Shown here piece by piece: positions 50,194 through 57,519 of a DNA stretch of 64,000 nt. Source of the stretch: Klebsiella africana (GTDB lineage Bacteria > Pseudomonadota > Gammaproteobacteria > Enterobacterales > Enterobacteriaceae); NCBI RefSeq assembly GCF_020526085.1, contig NZ_CP084874.1, positions 2,728,001 through 2,792,000 of the forward strand, written 5' to 3'. Numbering within the stretch: the first letter of the stretch is position 1; every line of letters starts with the position of its first letter. A program made the translations under genes and the position numbers. The notes beneath the pieces were generated by a model. That model was given only the letters and a program-made list of their open reading frames with translations. It made no database searches and had not been told where the DNA came from.

Positions 50194-51114
50194 ATGGCTA
50201 AACCAACTGTAGACGTAAACAAAATTATGCAGCCTCTTTTCAAAAAGTATGCTGTGAATGTAGACCTGCTAGAAAGTGATGCACATCGTAAATCTGAAGT
50301 GCTTAAGTTGCGTCCTGCATTCAATGTGGACTTCAACGCCAACAACCTTATGAAGTGGTGTAAAGATAATGACATTAGTTTATCAGCCGTAACCATTAAG
50401 AACTGGATGGACAAGGAAAACACCACGGTAAGCCCTAAAGCCACCAAAACCACCAGTGTTAACCAGTGGGCCAGTCAGCTTGCAGGAGCCAGCACAGAGC
50501 CACAGGAGCAAATGCACAGCATTACCCATGCTGAATGGCTGTTCATTGATGTGGCTAAAAACCTCATGACAGAGGAACAATTAGAGGCGGCTTATAACCG
50601 TGTAGCTGAACTGATTGATTTGGAGTTTGAAAAAGAGCGACAAGCCCGCTTAGCAATCAGAATGCAGGCGTTAACTGGTCGTTTGCCTGACCATGTGTTC
50701 CTTAGAGAGATGAAACAATTCATTGGGAGTGATGAGTACGACCAAAAGGGCTGGGGCATATTCAAGCGAGCTGACAAGCGACGCCTGATTGATATGGCTG
50801 AAGCTGGTAACGAGGATGCTAAAGAGATGGTGAGAGATATCGATGAGGACACCAGACACGAAGCACCTAACACCAGTCCGTTTGAGCCTGCTGAGACTGA
50901 AGCAGAGGCAGAGGATGTGTTTAAGCAGCGTATGAATGAAACCATCATTACTGGCTCTTTGGATGTTTCCGAGGATGAAGAGAAGCGGTTAGAGGGAATG
51001 GCTAAGACTGACAAGACAGCTAAAGAACTTCTTGCCATCTTGCACGAAGGACGTGAGAAGGAAGCAGCTGCACAGGAAGCTTCCAGTGAGCCTGAGAGCG
51101 ACGATAAAGCATAA
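50194..51114 (+). CDS. Element protein of unknown function, acidic C-terminus
   Basis: This 306-residue soluble protein starts MAKPTVDVNKIMQPLFKKYA at an ATG with GAGGATTTATAAA before it. Residues about 45-72 (MKWCKDNDISLSAVTIKNWM) resemble a helix-turn-helix. The middle is helical, and the last 80 residues are strongly acidic (EPAETEAEAEDVF; EASSEPESDDKA). This could suit DNA binding or a scaffold role, but no family is recognised. Confidence 0.65.
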   Translation: MAKPTVDVNKIMQPLFKKYAVNVDLLESDAHRKSEVLKLRPAFNVDFNANNLMKWCKDNDISLSAVTIKNWMDKENTTVSPKATKTTSVNQWASQLAGASTEPQEQMHSITHAEWLFIDVAKNLMTEEQLEAAYNRVAELIDLEFEKERQARLAIRMQALTGRLPDHVFLREMKQFIGSDEYDQKGWGIFKRADKRRLIDMAEAGNEDAKEMVRDIDEDTRHEAPNTSPFEPAETEAEAEDVFKQRMNETIITGSLDVSEDEEKRLEGMAKTDKTAKELLAILHEGREKEAAAQEASSEPESDDKA

Positions 51115-51191
51115 GGCAAGGCAGATGGCTTGCTGTGGGGCAAACTGCCTCACAGAGCCGTTGAAGTGGCTTAATGAGGGCGTACAGGTAA

Positions 51192-51395
51192 ATGGCTAAA
51201 TCTGAGGTTGTAGTACATCACGTACACTTCCAGCTTAATGGCATTACTGGCTGGGTTGTGGTGGCTTCTAAGCTGCCTATGTGGGTTTTCTTTATGGGTG
51301 AGCATATTGCATACACAGCGATGCAGGGAGCACTGAAGAAGCACGTGCATAGCGTAATGGTTCAGCGCTCTTTGGTTAGTAGCTGGCGGGGATAA
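51192..51395 (+). CDS. Small element protein, 67 residues
   Basis: The ORF reads MAKSEVVVHHVHFQLNGITG then a hydrophobic segment (WVVVASKLPMWVFFMGEHIAYTAM) and a basic tail ending VSSWRG. It may be membrane-associated. It follows the acidic gene by 77 bases, has an AGGTAA ribosome-binding element and is closed by a double hairpin. No family recognised. Confidence 0.55.
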   Translation: MAKSEVVVHHVHFQLNGITGWVVVASKLPMWVFFMGEHIAYTAMQGALKKHVHSVMVQRSLVSSWRG

Positions 51396-51398
51396 TCC

Positions 51399-51476
51399 AA
51401 CTGCTCATTTTCGAGCAGTTAAAAATGAAAAGGCTATGCACTACTAATCAGGGTGCAGTGTAGAGCCTTTTTATTA
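51399..51476 (+). terminator. Double hairpin ending the left element operon
   Basis: A perfect 8-bp stem (AACTGCTC / GAGCAGTT, 51399-51420) is followed by AAAGGCT / AGCCTTT with inner TGCAC / GTGCA (51429-51470) and a T run. It separates the left genes from the exported-protein cassette. Confidence 0.75.
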
Positions 51477-51502
51477 TCTGAACATTGAATGAGAATTTAA
51501 AA

Positions 51503-52144
51503 ATGAATATTGCATTTCGTGCTGCTGGTTATGGTTTATTAGTTGCCGTGGTATCTGCTGGCATTATGTATCAGGCTAATGAGTTTAGGTATTCTGATGA
51601 AGGGCACATGGTAGAGCTAAAAACCCTGAACGATAATATGAATAAAAACGGCTCTGACTGGTACGACCGTTTCCCGGTTAAAAATGGCGTGATGAATGTT
51701 ACAGACGGTTCAGGCACTGTGTTTTTTAATGTTCCTGCTGGAACTAAGCAAGCGGATATCATTAAGCATTTCTCAGCTAAGCCACAGTATAAAAATCACA
51801 ATTTCTTTAACCAGAAGTATCAATACTTCGATGATACTTCGGGCTGCATGCCGTGGAGCGTGTATTTAACCAATCATCAATCAGGCATTAACTATGATAA
51901 CTTTGCCACAGAGTTTAATGATTATGTTAGCTCTTGCGCGTGGGCTACTACTTCAGATATGAGTTTTAATATTAAATCCTCAACTGAGCTTAAACATGAA
52001 TTCTTTAGTAAAACTGAAGATTTAACGCCGTGGGGAATTGGTTTAGGTATTTTGGCAATGCTGCCGGGTCTGTGGGTTGGCTTCTGGCGTCTTTTGGGTA
52101 TGGCTTATCGTTCAGCCAAAAAATCAGCTAAAGGTGATTACTAA
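51503..52144 (+). CDS. Two-helix membrane protein with exported two-cysteine loop
   Basis: The 213-residue protein has one helix at about 8-24 (GYGLLVAVVSAGIMY), a large hydrophilic loop to about 170 and a second helix at about 177-200 (GIGLGILAMLPGLWVGFW) with a basic tail. The basic tail and short N-terminus predict the loop outside. Its only two cysteines lie in the loop (TSGCMPW and SSCAW), fit for one disulfide. The ATG at 51503 is preferred over a TTG six codons earlier. It opens the exported cassette and overlaps the next gene (TAATG). No family recognised. Confidence 0.65.
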   Translation: MNIAFRAAGYGLLVAVVSAGIMYQANEFRYSDEGHMVELKTLNDNMNKNGSDWYDRFPVKNGVMNVTDGSGTVFFNVPAGTKQADIIKHFSAKPQYKNHNFFNQKYQYFDDTSGCMPWSVYLTNHQSGINYDNFATEFNDYVSSCAWATTSDMSFNIKSSTELKHEFFSKTEDLTPWGIGLGILAMLPGLWVGFWRLLGMAYRSAKKSAKGDY

Positions 52145-52674
52145 TGAAACGTTTATTTTTAGCTGTAGTTTTAGCTTCCATTTCTGCAAGTGCAATGGCT
52201 GATGAAAATTATCAGTGTCATAGCGCAGCAGGTGATGCCGTTTCCGTTCAGATTAACAGTGTGGGTGTGCAAATAGATGGAAATTGGACTGAGCAATCAA
52301 ACTATTTTCCATCTAAATATGACTCTAGCACCGGGACTACATCTAAGACGTATAAATCTTTAATTGATGGTGCTTACTATATTCTGTGGTTTAACTCTTC
52401 AGATGATTTGATTACGGCTATCAATCTTAGCCCTTATATGAACTCGCATGATTATGGTTCTTCAATTCCGGGTAATTGGATTGGTGAACACAGGGGCGTA
52501 TGTCGGGATAGAGAGGCTGAGGCAAGAGAAGCACGTGAAGCACAGGCAGCACGTGAAGCCAAAGCCAGAGCAGCACAGAGAGCAGCAGAAACTAAACGCC
52601 TGGATGCTTATTATCAGCAGCAGGAAGCAGCACAGGCTAAAGCGGCTGCTGATGCAGCGGCTAAGGAGTGGTAA
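52144..52674 (+). CDS. Exported two-cysteine protein with charged helical tail
   Basis: The 176-residue protein begins with a Sec signal peptide (MKRLFLAVVLASISASAMAD, cleavage after AMA). The mature domain (residues 20-120) has its first cysteine five residues after cleavage (NYQCHS) and the second at its end (RGVCRD). A low-complexity Ala/Glu/Arg tail (REAEAREAREAQAAREAKAR...) follows, predicted as a long single helix or coiled coil reaching to AAKEW. No family recognised. The start overlaps the previous stop by one base. Confidence 0.65.
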   Translation: MKRLFLAVVLASISASAMADENYQCHSAAGDAVSVQINSVGVQIDGNWTEQSNYFPSKYDSSTGTTSKTYKSLIDGAYYILWFNSSDDLITAINLSPYMNSHDYGSSIPGNWIGEHRGVCRDREAEAREAREAQAAREAKARAAQRAAETKRLDAYYQQQEAAQAKAAADAAAKEW

Positions 52675-52676
52675 GA

Positions 52677-53240
52677 ATGAAAAAGTTAACCCTAATAGCG
52701 CTAATGCTACTTAGCGGCTCTGTATCCGCTTCTCAGTGGATTTGTCCAACATCCACGACGGATGGTAGCGGTAATGAATATCGCACGTTAGAGACGCTTG
52801 CAGATGGCTCTGCACGTATCGACGGCAAACTTTACAATAAGGCTAAGATGCAATACCCGATTACTGAGGATGAAGCATATTATGGTGAGCCAGATGCTGA
52901 AGGTAGAGAGGAGGAAGTACATTATTTATACTACACCGATATAAAAGATGGGGTGCCGTATTCAATCCTTCAGGCTGGATATTTTGGAAACGGTACGCAA
53001 ACTTTTCCATGTGTAAAACCGGGAACTAAAGAATCTGCCGCTTTAGAAAGAAATGGTAAGCCTTATTCCCCTGTAGTGGAAAAGACTGTCAATGAGTGGG
53101 AACAGAAACTAAATCCCTCTAACTGGAATGGTGAATCCGATAGTGATTCTGAAAACACCCTTCAAAATGCATTTAATAAACCTGTGAGAACTTTAGATGA
53201 AGTTCTTTCTAATCAGGGTGAGGTAGGAAATAGACAATGA
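52677..53240 (+). CDS. Exported two-cysteine protein, acidic tail
   Basis: The 187-residue protein has a signal peptide (MKKLTLIALMLLSGSVSAS) and a mature part whose two cysteines are close to the mature N-terminus (QWICPT) and about 90 residues later (TFPCVK). The rest is hydrophilic and Asn/Glu/Ser-rich (NGESDSDSENTLQNAF). AAGGAGTGGTAAG precedes the ATG at 52677, and a GTG start three codons earlier is less likely. It overlaps the next small ORF (ATGA). Confidence 0.65.
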   Translation: MKKLTLIALMLLSGSVSASQWICPTSTTDGSGNEYRTLETLADGSARIDGKLYNKAKMQYPITEDEAYYGEPDAEGREEEVHYLYYTDIKDGVPYSILQAGYFGNGTQTFPCVKPGTKESAALERNGKPYSPVVEKTVNEWEQKLNPSNWNGESDSDSENTLQNAFNKPVRTLDEVLSNQGEVGNRQ

Positions 53241-53356
53241 AAACTTTACTAGGCGTTATCCTGCTGTGTGTGGCTGTAGGTGCCTTTGCTTGTCCAAGGG
53301 GTGAACATATTCATGGTGGCTACGGTAAGCACCACACAGGCGGCTTTTGCTACTAG
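53237..53356 (+). CDS. 39-residue exported peptide, His/Gly-rich, cysteine at each end
   Basis: The ORF codes MKTLLGVILLCVAVGAFA, a signal peptide, followed by a 21-residue product CPRGEHIHGGYGKHH TGGFCY. The mature peptide begins with Cys after AFA and has Cys as its second last residue, with four His and five Gly between. It overlaps the preceding gene by four bases, so it is translated by coupling. The -3 residue is Ala, which fits signal peptidase I better than a lipobox. A small secreted His/Gly peptide of similar layout occurs in other enterobacterial phage-like DNA as far as I recall, with unknown role. Confidence 0.6.
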   Translation: MKTLLGVILLCVAVGAFACPRGEHIHGGYGKHHTGGFCY

Positions 53357-53419
53357 TGGCGTTAATGAAGGGGAACAAGCTTCCCTTTCCTTAAATTCAC
53401 TCAAGCAAGGAAAAACACT

Positions 53420-53617
53420 TTGGATATTTTAGTTATCCCCGTTATTTTTTGGGTGTTGGCGGTTGTTGTTGTCTCTGCCATTTGCTCACATAAAATCTGT
53501 GGAGAGGAACCCGCCACTGTAGCCTTTTATCGCTACTTCTGGTTAGGGCTATTTTGTTCACCTGCTGCTATTTTGATTAGCTATTGCACTTCAGCAAACT
53601 CACGGGATTTTAAGTGA
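53420..53617 (+). CDS. Two-helix small membrane protein
   Basis: The 65-residue ORF begins at TTG with CAAGGAAAAACAC before it. Two helices are predicted: about residues 3-24 (ILVIPVIFWVLAVVVVSAIC) and about 38-58 (RYFWLGLFCSPAAILISYC). It has four cysteines, all in or next to the helices. No family recognised. It is followed without gap by the next ORF. Confidence 0.5.
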   Translation: MDILVIPVIFWVLAVVVVSAICSHKICGEEPATVAFYRYFWLGLFCSPAAILISYCTSANSRDFK

Positions 53618-53794
53618 ATGATAAAGCTCACACGTGCAGAATACGATGAAGTATATAAACATTTCTGTGGAATAAAGAAAATATTAGGAGATACACATTT
53701 TCCATGTGCAAACCTTCATAAACGCAGGAAGCAGAGAAGAAACCGGGTAGATTTTCTCATCGAGTTTATGGAATTATTTAACCGTATTGATTAA
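53618..53794 (+). CDS. Small basic cytoplasmic protein, 58 residues
   Basis: The ATG directly follows the previous stop. The product MIKLTRAEYDEVYKHFCGIK...NLHKRRKQRRNRVDFLIEF has a strongly basic middle and no signal peptide, so it may bind nucleic acid or a membrane. Nothing in it is recognised. Its tight spacing suggests translation with its neighbours. Confidence 0.45.
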   Translation: MIKLTRAEYDEVYKHFCGIKKILGDTHFPCANLHKRRKQRRNRVDFLIEFMELFNRID

Positions 53795-53803
53795 AGGCGA
53801 AAA

Positions 53804-54196
53804 ATGAAACGTTTACTTATTGCAGGGGCATTTGCTCTTTGCAGCTGTACGGCCTTTGCTCACGATATCGTGTGTGGTGGAGGATATGCCATTGATAGGA
53901 ACGTGACAGGCTCTATGAGCACCGGGCATGCTCTGTTTGAGATTGATACGGGAAGCATTGCCCTGTACCGGGGTGATAAAGAACTATTCCGTGGTGCCCT
54001 TCAGAACACAATGCTGTATGCATACGGCTTGAGCGGTCAGACCATCATTAACTATGAATTTGATTCTGATAATGGTCAGTCATATATGCTGGTGATGGAT
54101 ATGAGCTTTATTGGTGCAGACGGTCATGATTCTGGCGATGCAACTAAACTGATTACAATGCAAGGCGATTACACATGCAAATTAAATTCTCTGTAG
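53804..54196 (+). CDS. Exported two-cysteine protein
   Basis: The 130-residue protein has a signal peptide (MKRLLIAGAFALCSCTAFAH, cleavage after AFA). The mature domain of about 111 residues has its two cysteines at positions 5 and about 106 (DIVCGGGYAI and GDYTCKLNSL), so one disulfide would tie the ends. The domain is beta-rich in look (SIALYRGDKELFRG, TIINYEFDSDNGQSYML). AAAGGCGAAAA precedes the ATG. It overlaps the next ORF by 22 bases. Confidence 0.65.
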   Translation: MKRLLIAGAFALCSCTAFAHDIVCGGGYAIDRNVTGSMSTGHALFEIDTGSIALYRGDKELFRGALQNTMLYAYGLSGQTIINYEFDSDNGQSYMLVMDMSFIGADGHDSGDATKLITMQGDYTCKLNSL

Positions 54197-54510
54197 CCCT
54201 TCTGGCTTTGGCTCTGTCTGCTCCCTGCTTTGCTGGGACAGTTAAATGCACTGACGGGAGTAGCTCATCAAACTACAAAACCATTTCGATTAAGCCGGGT
54301 AGCGGTGATTGGCTGGATATTACATACAAGGCTGAAACGCTTTCCCTTCCTCTGGAAACATCTACCAGCTCATTCGCCCTGTTTCACGGAATGGCGGATA
54401 ATGGCAGTAATGGATTCTTTGAGCTAACGCCTTCAGGGGCTAAGGGTAGTCTATACTTCGCCCACTACAAGCAGCGCATACAATGTGATGCGCATGCAAT
54501 GAAACGCTGA
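54175..54510 (+). CDS. Exported two-cysteine protein
   Basis: The 111-residue protein has a signal peptide (MQIKFSVALLALALSAPCFA). The mature domain has one cysteine five residues in (GTVKCTDG) and one eight from the end (QRIQCDAHAMKR), the same layout as its neighbour although the sequences differ. It contains GDWLDITYKAETLSLPL and TSSFALFHGMADNG, suggesting beta structure. The start lies inside the previous gene, so coupling is likely. An imperfect terminator follows. Confidence 0.65.
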   Translation: MQIKFSVALLALALSAPCFAGTVKCTDGSSSSNYKTISIKPGSGDWLDITYKAETLSLPLETSTSSFALFHGMADNGSNGFFELTPSGAKGSLYFAHYKQRIQCDAHAMKR

Positions 54511-54533
54511 GTCAATACGCTGAGAGAATCATG

Positions 54534-54564
54534 AAGGGCTTCCCATAGTGGAGGCCTTTTTTGT
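54534..54564 (+). terminator. Terminator of the exported cassette
   Basis: An imperfect hairpin (AAGGGCTTCC / GGAGGCCTT) with CATAGT loop runs into TTTTTT, 24 bases after the last cassette stop. Confidence 0.7.
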
Positions 54565-54650
54565 TAGGGCTAACTGTAATAATAATATCTATTATTAATA
54601 CTCTTGTTTTCTTCAGCGTTTTCTTTCAACTGCTAGTTAACTGTTAGTAT

Positions 54651-54727
54651 GGGGGGGGGAATTATCCCTACCCCCCCTACCCAAAATTCCCCTACCCCCC
54701 CAGGGAAAATTTACCCTACCCCCAAAC
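54651..54727. repeat. C/G-tract cluster with CCTACCC repeats
   Basis: A run of nine G residues is followed by four CCTACCC-containing blocks (CCCTACCCCCC, CCTACCC, CCCCTACCCCCCC, CCCTACCCCC). On the minus strand these are G-rich tracts able to form a G-quadruplex, and the G9 run can pair with them. The 318-base gap here lies just upstream of two winged-helix genes. An AAACGG motif occurs twice next to it. It is otherwise non-coding. Confidence 0.7.
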
Positions 54728-54828
54728 GGTAACTAATTAGACTCATAATTACCTCATCCCAAAAACGGAATAATTCTCATTTGTTTTAGTACTATATAGA
54801 TACAGACTAACAATTTAGGAGAGTATCT

Positions 54829-55095
54829 ATGTTTTTATATGTACCCAAAAGAGAATATTTTAACATCCCCGTATTCATCAATACTTCAGATTTATGTGTG
54901 TACGCCTACCTGTCAGAAGTGGCATATGATAATGCTGTACAATGTAGCCTGAAAGATATTGCTAATCACTTTCGTAAATCTAAACACTTTGCATCCGATG
55001 CTGTTCAGCGTCTGGTACGAGCCAATATGATTAAGAAAGAAAAAGGCCGTGGTAACTATACCGTGATTGCCCTTTCCCGCAAGGAGGCTAACTAA
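54829..55095 (+). CDS. Winged-helix DNA-binding protein
   Basis: This 88-residue protein is nearly all one winged-helix domain: SLKDIANHFRKSKHFASDAV forms the helix-turn-helix and MIKKEKGRGNYTVIAL the wing. AGGAGAG precedes the ATG. It resembles phage or plasmid regulators and the N-terminal modules of replication initiators. It overlaps the next gene, which has a second such domain, so the two probably work together. Confidence 0.7.
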   Translation: MFLYVPKREYFNIPVFINTSDLCVYAYLSEVAYDNAVQCSLKDIANHFRKSKHFASDAVQRLVRANMIKKEKGRGNYTVIALSRKEAN

Positions 55096-55850
55096 TGTCT
55101 AAAGTATATCGGACCGCTGAGCTGTGGAAAGATGAAGAATATACAATTATTCCCTCAGCTTTATATCAGCGGTGTGAAGCGATTGATTGTAATCTGGCTG
55201 TGTTCTATTGCAGACTTATGGATGATTTCCTGAATGAAACGGTTAACTATGGTAAGCAATATTTCCCACGTCAAAAAGAATTAGCTATTAAATTTCGTGT
55301 TGACCTAAAGACAGTTAAAAACTATCTCAAAAAACTGGAGGCATTAGGTCTTGTCCAGTCAGAAGAGAATCCCGGATATGCAAACTTCCTCACGGTGATT
55401 AACTTCCAAGAGCTGGAGATTCTTAACGATACAAACGTGAAGGAGCTTATCAAAGAACATCGTGGACAACGCAAGGCTGAACGTGCTGAACAGCAGCAAG
55501 CGTACATCGAACAAAAGAGCGGCAATCTCTACGATGAAGCTGATTTTGACAATGAGCCAGTAGTGAGCTTGTGTAAGACGCCACAGGAAGCCCCACAGGA
55601 GCCTGAAGCACCTGAACCAGTGCAGCACCAGCCTGAACCAGAGAAAGCAGCTCCTGAGTCGATAGAGGACGTTACAGCGGCTATCGAGGAACACGCAAGA
55701 CTCATTAACTATGAATACTCGCTTGAGCCAGTGATTGAACAGGCTAAGTGCTGGGGTATTGAGTCAGCCATTGAACTAATGAATCAACGTCTTGAAAAAG
55801 AGAAAGAAACAGCTGATTCACACACACCTAAATTTTACCGGAGAGGATAA
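55095..55850 (+). CDS. Winged-helix protein with extended tail, replication-like
   Basis: The 251-residue protein has an N-terminal winged helix (about residues 20-105; PRQKELAIKFRVDLKTVKNY and wing NPGYANFLTVIN). A charged linker rich in Pro, Glu and Gln (about 150-200; EAPQEPEAPEPVQHQPEPEK) leads to a helical C-terminal part (EYSLEPVIEQAKCWGIESAI). This layout, DNA-binding head, flexible linker and small helical tail, is seen in phage O-like and DnaD-like loaders, but no catalytic domain is visible and identity is unproven. The TAATG overlap couples it to the preceding gene. Confidence 0.6.
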   Translation: MSKVYRTAELWKDEEYTIIPSALYQRCEAIDCNLAVFYCRLMDDFLNETVNYGKQYFPRQKELAIKFRVDLKTVKNYLKKLEALGLVQSEENPGYANFLTVINFQELEILNDTNVKELIKEHRGQRKAERAEQQQAYIEQKSGNLYDEADFDNEPVVSLCKTPQEAPQEPEAPEPVQHQPEPEKAAPESIEDVTAAIEEHARLINYEYSLEPVIEQAKCWGIESAIELMNQRLEKEKETADSHTPKFYRRG

Positions 55851-55853
55851 AAC

Positions 55854-56147
55854 ATGTTTCCTGTTATCACTGTAAACAACTGGCACACGCAAGATGGGAA
55901 TATCTACATACTTTATGAGGATGGTTTCTGGTATCAGAACGTTAACTATCTTGCAGCTGTTCCCACTCAATATAATTGCACCACTTATGAAGAACAATTT
56001 AACAAGCTTATCAATCGTATTGAGAGTGGTGCTCTACGCACCTGCAAACAGAGCGGTAAGCCTTACAAGATGTTAGGCGATACATTATACCTTTTGAGCA
56101 ATAAAACGTCTCAGAATGCGTTATCCAAACGATTTGAAGGAGAATAA
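55854..56147 (+). CDS. Hypothetical element protein, 97 residues
   Basis: The protein MFPVITVNNWHTQDGNIYIL... has an aromatic, beta-like N-terminal half and a C-terminal segment with GALRTCKQSGKPYKMLGDTL. It is soluble, begins four bases after the preceding stop with GGAGAGGATAAAAC in front, and is likely in the same operon. No family recognised. Confidence 0.5.
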   Translation: MFPVITVNNWHTQDGNIYILYEDGFWYQNVNYLAAVPTQYNCTTYEEQFNKLINRIESGALRTCKQSGKPYKMLGDTLYLLSNKTSQNALSKRFEGE

Positions 56148-56151
56148 GACA

Positions 56152-56397
56152 ATGGGTCATGGAATGAAATATTTCCCTGAAGATATTGAAGGGAAACAGT
56201 TTGGAAGATTGAAAGCACTGAAGGTGTTTAAAGACCCACAGGACAAATATTATTGGAGGCATGTAGTTTGCCTGTGCTCTTGTGGGAATGTATCTAAGCC
56301 ACGTCTACAGGATTTGATACGTGGTAAAACTATTAGCTGTGGATGTAAACGGAATGAAGAACTTGAAAAGGGGCGTAGATATGACAGAAATAGATAA
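56152..56397 (+). CDS. Small Cys-ribbon phage-type protein (copy 1)
   Basis: The 81-residue protein carries the phage domain GKxFGRLxxLxxF ... WxxxCxCGN ... L.xGxxxSCGC: here EGKQFGRLKALKVF, VCLCSCGNVSKPRL and RGKTISCGCKR. Five cysteines in CLCSCG and SCGC could bind zinc. This domain, often found near HNH or AP2 DNA-binding proteins in phages, probably binds DNA. GAAGGAGAATAAG precedes the ATG at 56152. A related copy lies 400 bases downstream. Confidence 0.65.
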   Translation: MGHGMKYFPEDIEGKQFGRLKALKVFKDPQDKYYWRHVVCLCSCGNVSKPRLQDLIRGKTISCGCKRNEELEKGRRYDRNR

Positions 56398-56677
56398 TTT
56401 GCCGTGGGATGAAAATTACACCTTTGAATTTGACACTGGCTATAGCGATGAAGAATACCGAAAGGGAAAGCGGGAGATTGTAGACTATACCCGCCCCATT
56501 AACACCCTAGCCAATGAGATAGCCAAACGAAATAATGCAGCTCTGTTAGCTGACATTAAAGACCGTTCACCGGGTAGATTCTATGCAGGTACTTTCCCCT
56601 ATCGTTGGGGAGATATTTACATTGATACAGGAGCCAGACTCAATGACTACGATAACTTACAAGCGCTCAATATCTAA
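56381..56677 (+). CDS. Hypothetical element protein, 98 residues
   Basis: The ATG at 56381 follows AAAAGGGGCG and lies inside the preceding gene. The product MTEIDNLPWDENYTFEFDTG... is acidic at the start, with IVDYTRPINTLANEIAKRNN and GRFYAGTFPYRWGDIYIDTG. It is soluble and unrecognised. Its stop overlaps the next start region by 35 bases. Confidence 0.5.
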   Translation: MTEIDNLPWDENYTFEFDTGYSDEEYRKGKREIVDYTRPINTLANEIAKRNNAALLADIKDRSPGRFYAGTFPYRWGDIYIDTGARLNDYDNLQALNI

Positions 56678-57104
56678 ATATCTTCCAAAGAAAGAGCCAG
56701 AGAAACAGCCAGAGATACGCAAGCCAAAAGTAAGAACGAACAGAGAAGAAAAAATAATTGCAATCCCTCCTGCTCGTCGAAGTAATCCACGGCTAACATT
56801 AGATGAAAAGAATGCTTTAAGGCTGAAGAGATACAAACAGTTTATTGGCGTTAAAATAAATATGCTCACTGCTCTGGAGTTTTCATATTTAGGTATAAAT
56901 ACCACAACCACTAAATTAAAGTGTCTCTGTGATTGTGGACTGGTTAAAGATGTTAACTTTTCTAACTTCAAATCGGGACAATTAAAAAGCTGTGGCTGCT
57001 TAGGCGGTCGTGGGAAAGCATGGGAAACAAGGCGAAAGAATCAAAATGTTCAACAAGGAAGTGAATGCAGCAAAGAAAGCTGCGAAACAATTACAAATGG
57101 CTAA
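56643..57104 (+). CDS. Cys-ribbon phage-type protein with basic extension (copy 2)
   Basis: The 153-residue protein repeats the domain of the small neighbour: GVKINMLTALEF, LKCLCDCGLVKDVNF and SGQLKSCGCLGG. An N-terminal extension (SISKYLPKKEPEKQPEIRKP) is rich in Lys and Pro, ending in SNPRLTLDEKNALRLKRYKQ. CAGGAG precedes the ATG at 56643. It overlaps the gene before and the one after, as in a compact phage operon. Confidence 0.6.
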   Translation: MTTITYKRSISKYLPKKEPEKQPEIRKPKVRTNREEKIIAIPPARRSNPRLTLDEKNALRLKRYKQFIGVKINMLTALEFSYLGINTTTTKLKCLCDCGLVKDVNFSNFKSGQLKSCGCLGGRGKAWETRRKNQNVQQGSECSKESCETITNG

Positions 57105-57519
57105 AGCTATTGCAGGTGAACAGGCACGGCGTAATGCTGTGCTGTCCAATCCTGACAGATTCAAAAAGGATGAAGCAGAACTGGCTACTACTCATGCAGC
57201 CCTTTATAAAGAAAAGGCACATGCTGAAGCATTTGCTAAACGTAAATACATTGGTAATTTGACAAGCTACGTTAAGAAGCAGCCAAACAGCTATAAATGG
57301 TCGTGGCAAATTAAGCGGGAATTAGAGAATCAACTGAAGGGGATGATGCAAGGTGAATCACGTACTGTTAATCTTATGGCTCTGTCAGCTACTGCCAGTT
57401 TTGTTTGGTCTACTAATAACAGTTCAGTGGCTACTGTTAGCAAGACGAAATTAGCCACGATTGGACAGCTAAACACTACAAAGCTATTGAAGATAAGAAA
57501 GCTATCACAGCTTGTTTAG
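57046..57519 (+). CDS. Lys/Ala-rich hypothetical element protein
   Basis: The 157-residue ORF (MFNKEVNAAKKAAKQLQMAK...) has a helical N-terminal 75 residues with basic surface and KQPNSYKWSWQIKRELENQL. The last 45 residues are Ser/Thr/Leu-rich and look less coded; two other frames there carry better protein-like sequence. The true C-terminus may therefore lie earlier. Function unknown. Confidence 0.45.
   Translation: MFNKEVNAAKKAAKQLQMAKAIAGEQARRNAVLSNPDRFKKDEAELATTHAALYKEKAHAEAFAKRKYIGNLTSYVKKQPNSYKWSWQIKRELENQLKGMMQGESRTVNLMALSATASFVWSTNNSSVATVSKTKLATIGQLNTTKLLKIRKLSQLV

Noticed and set aside
53804..53870. Lipoprotein signal in the 130-residue exported protein
   Set aside because: Cysteines in LCSC lack an acceptable lipobox; cleavage after AFA is better supported.
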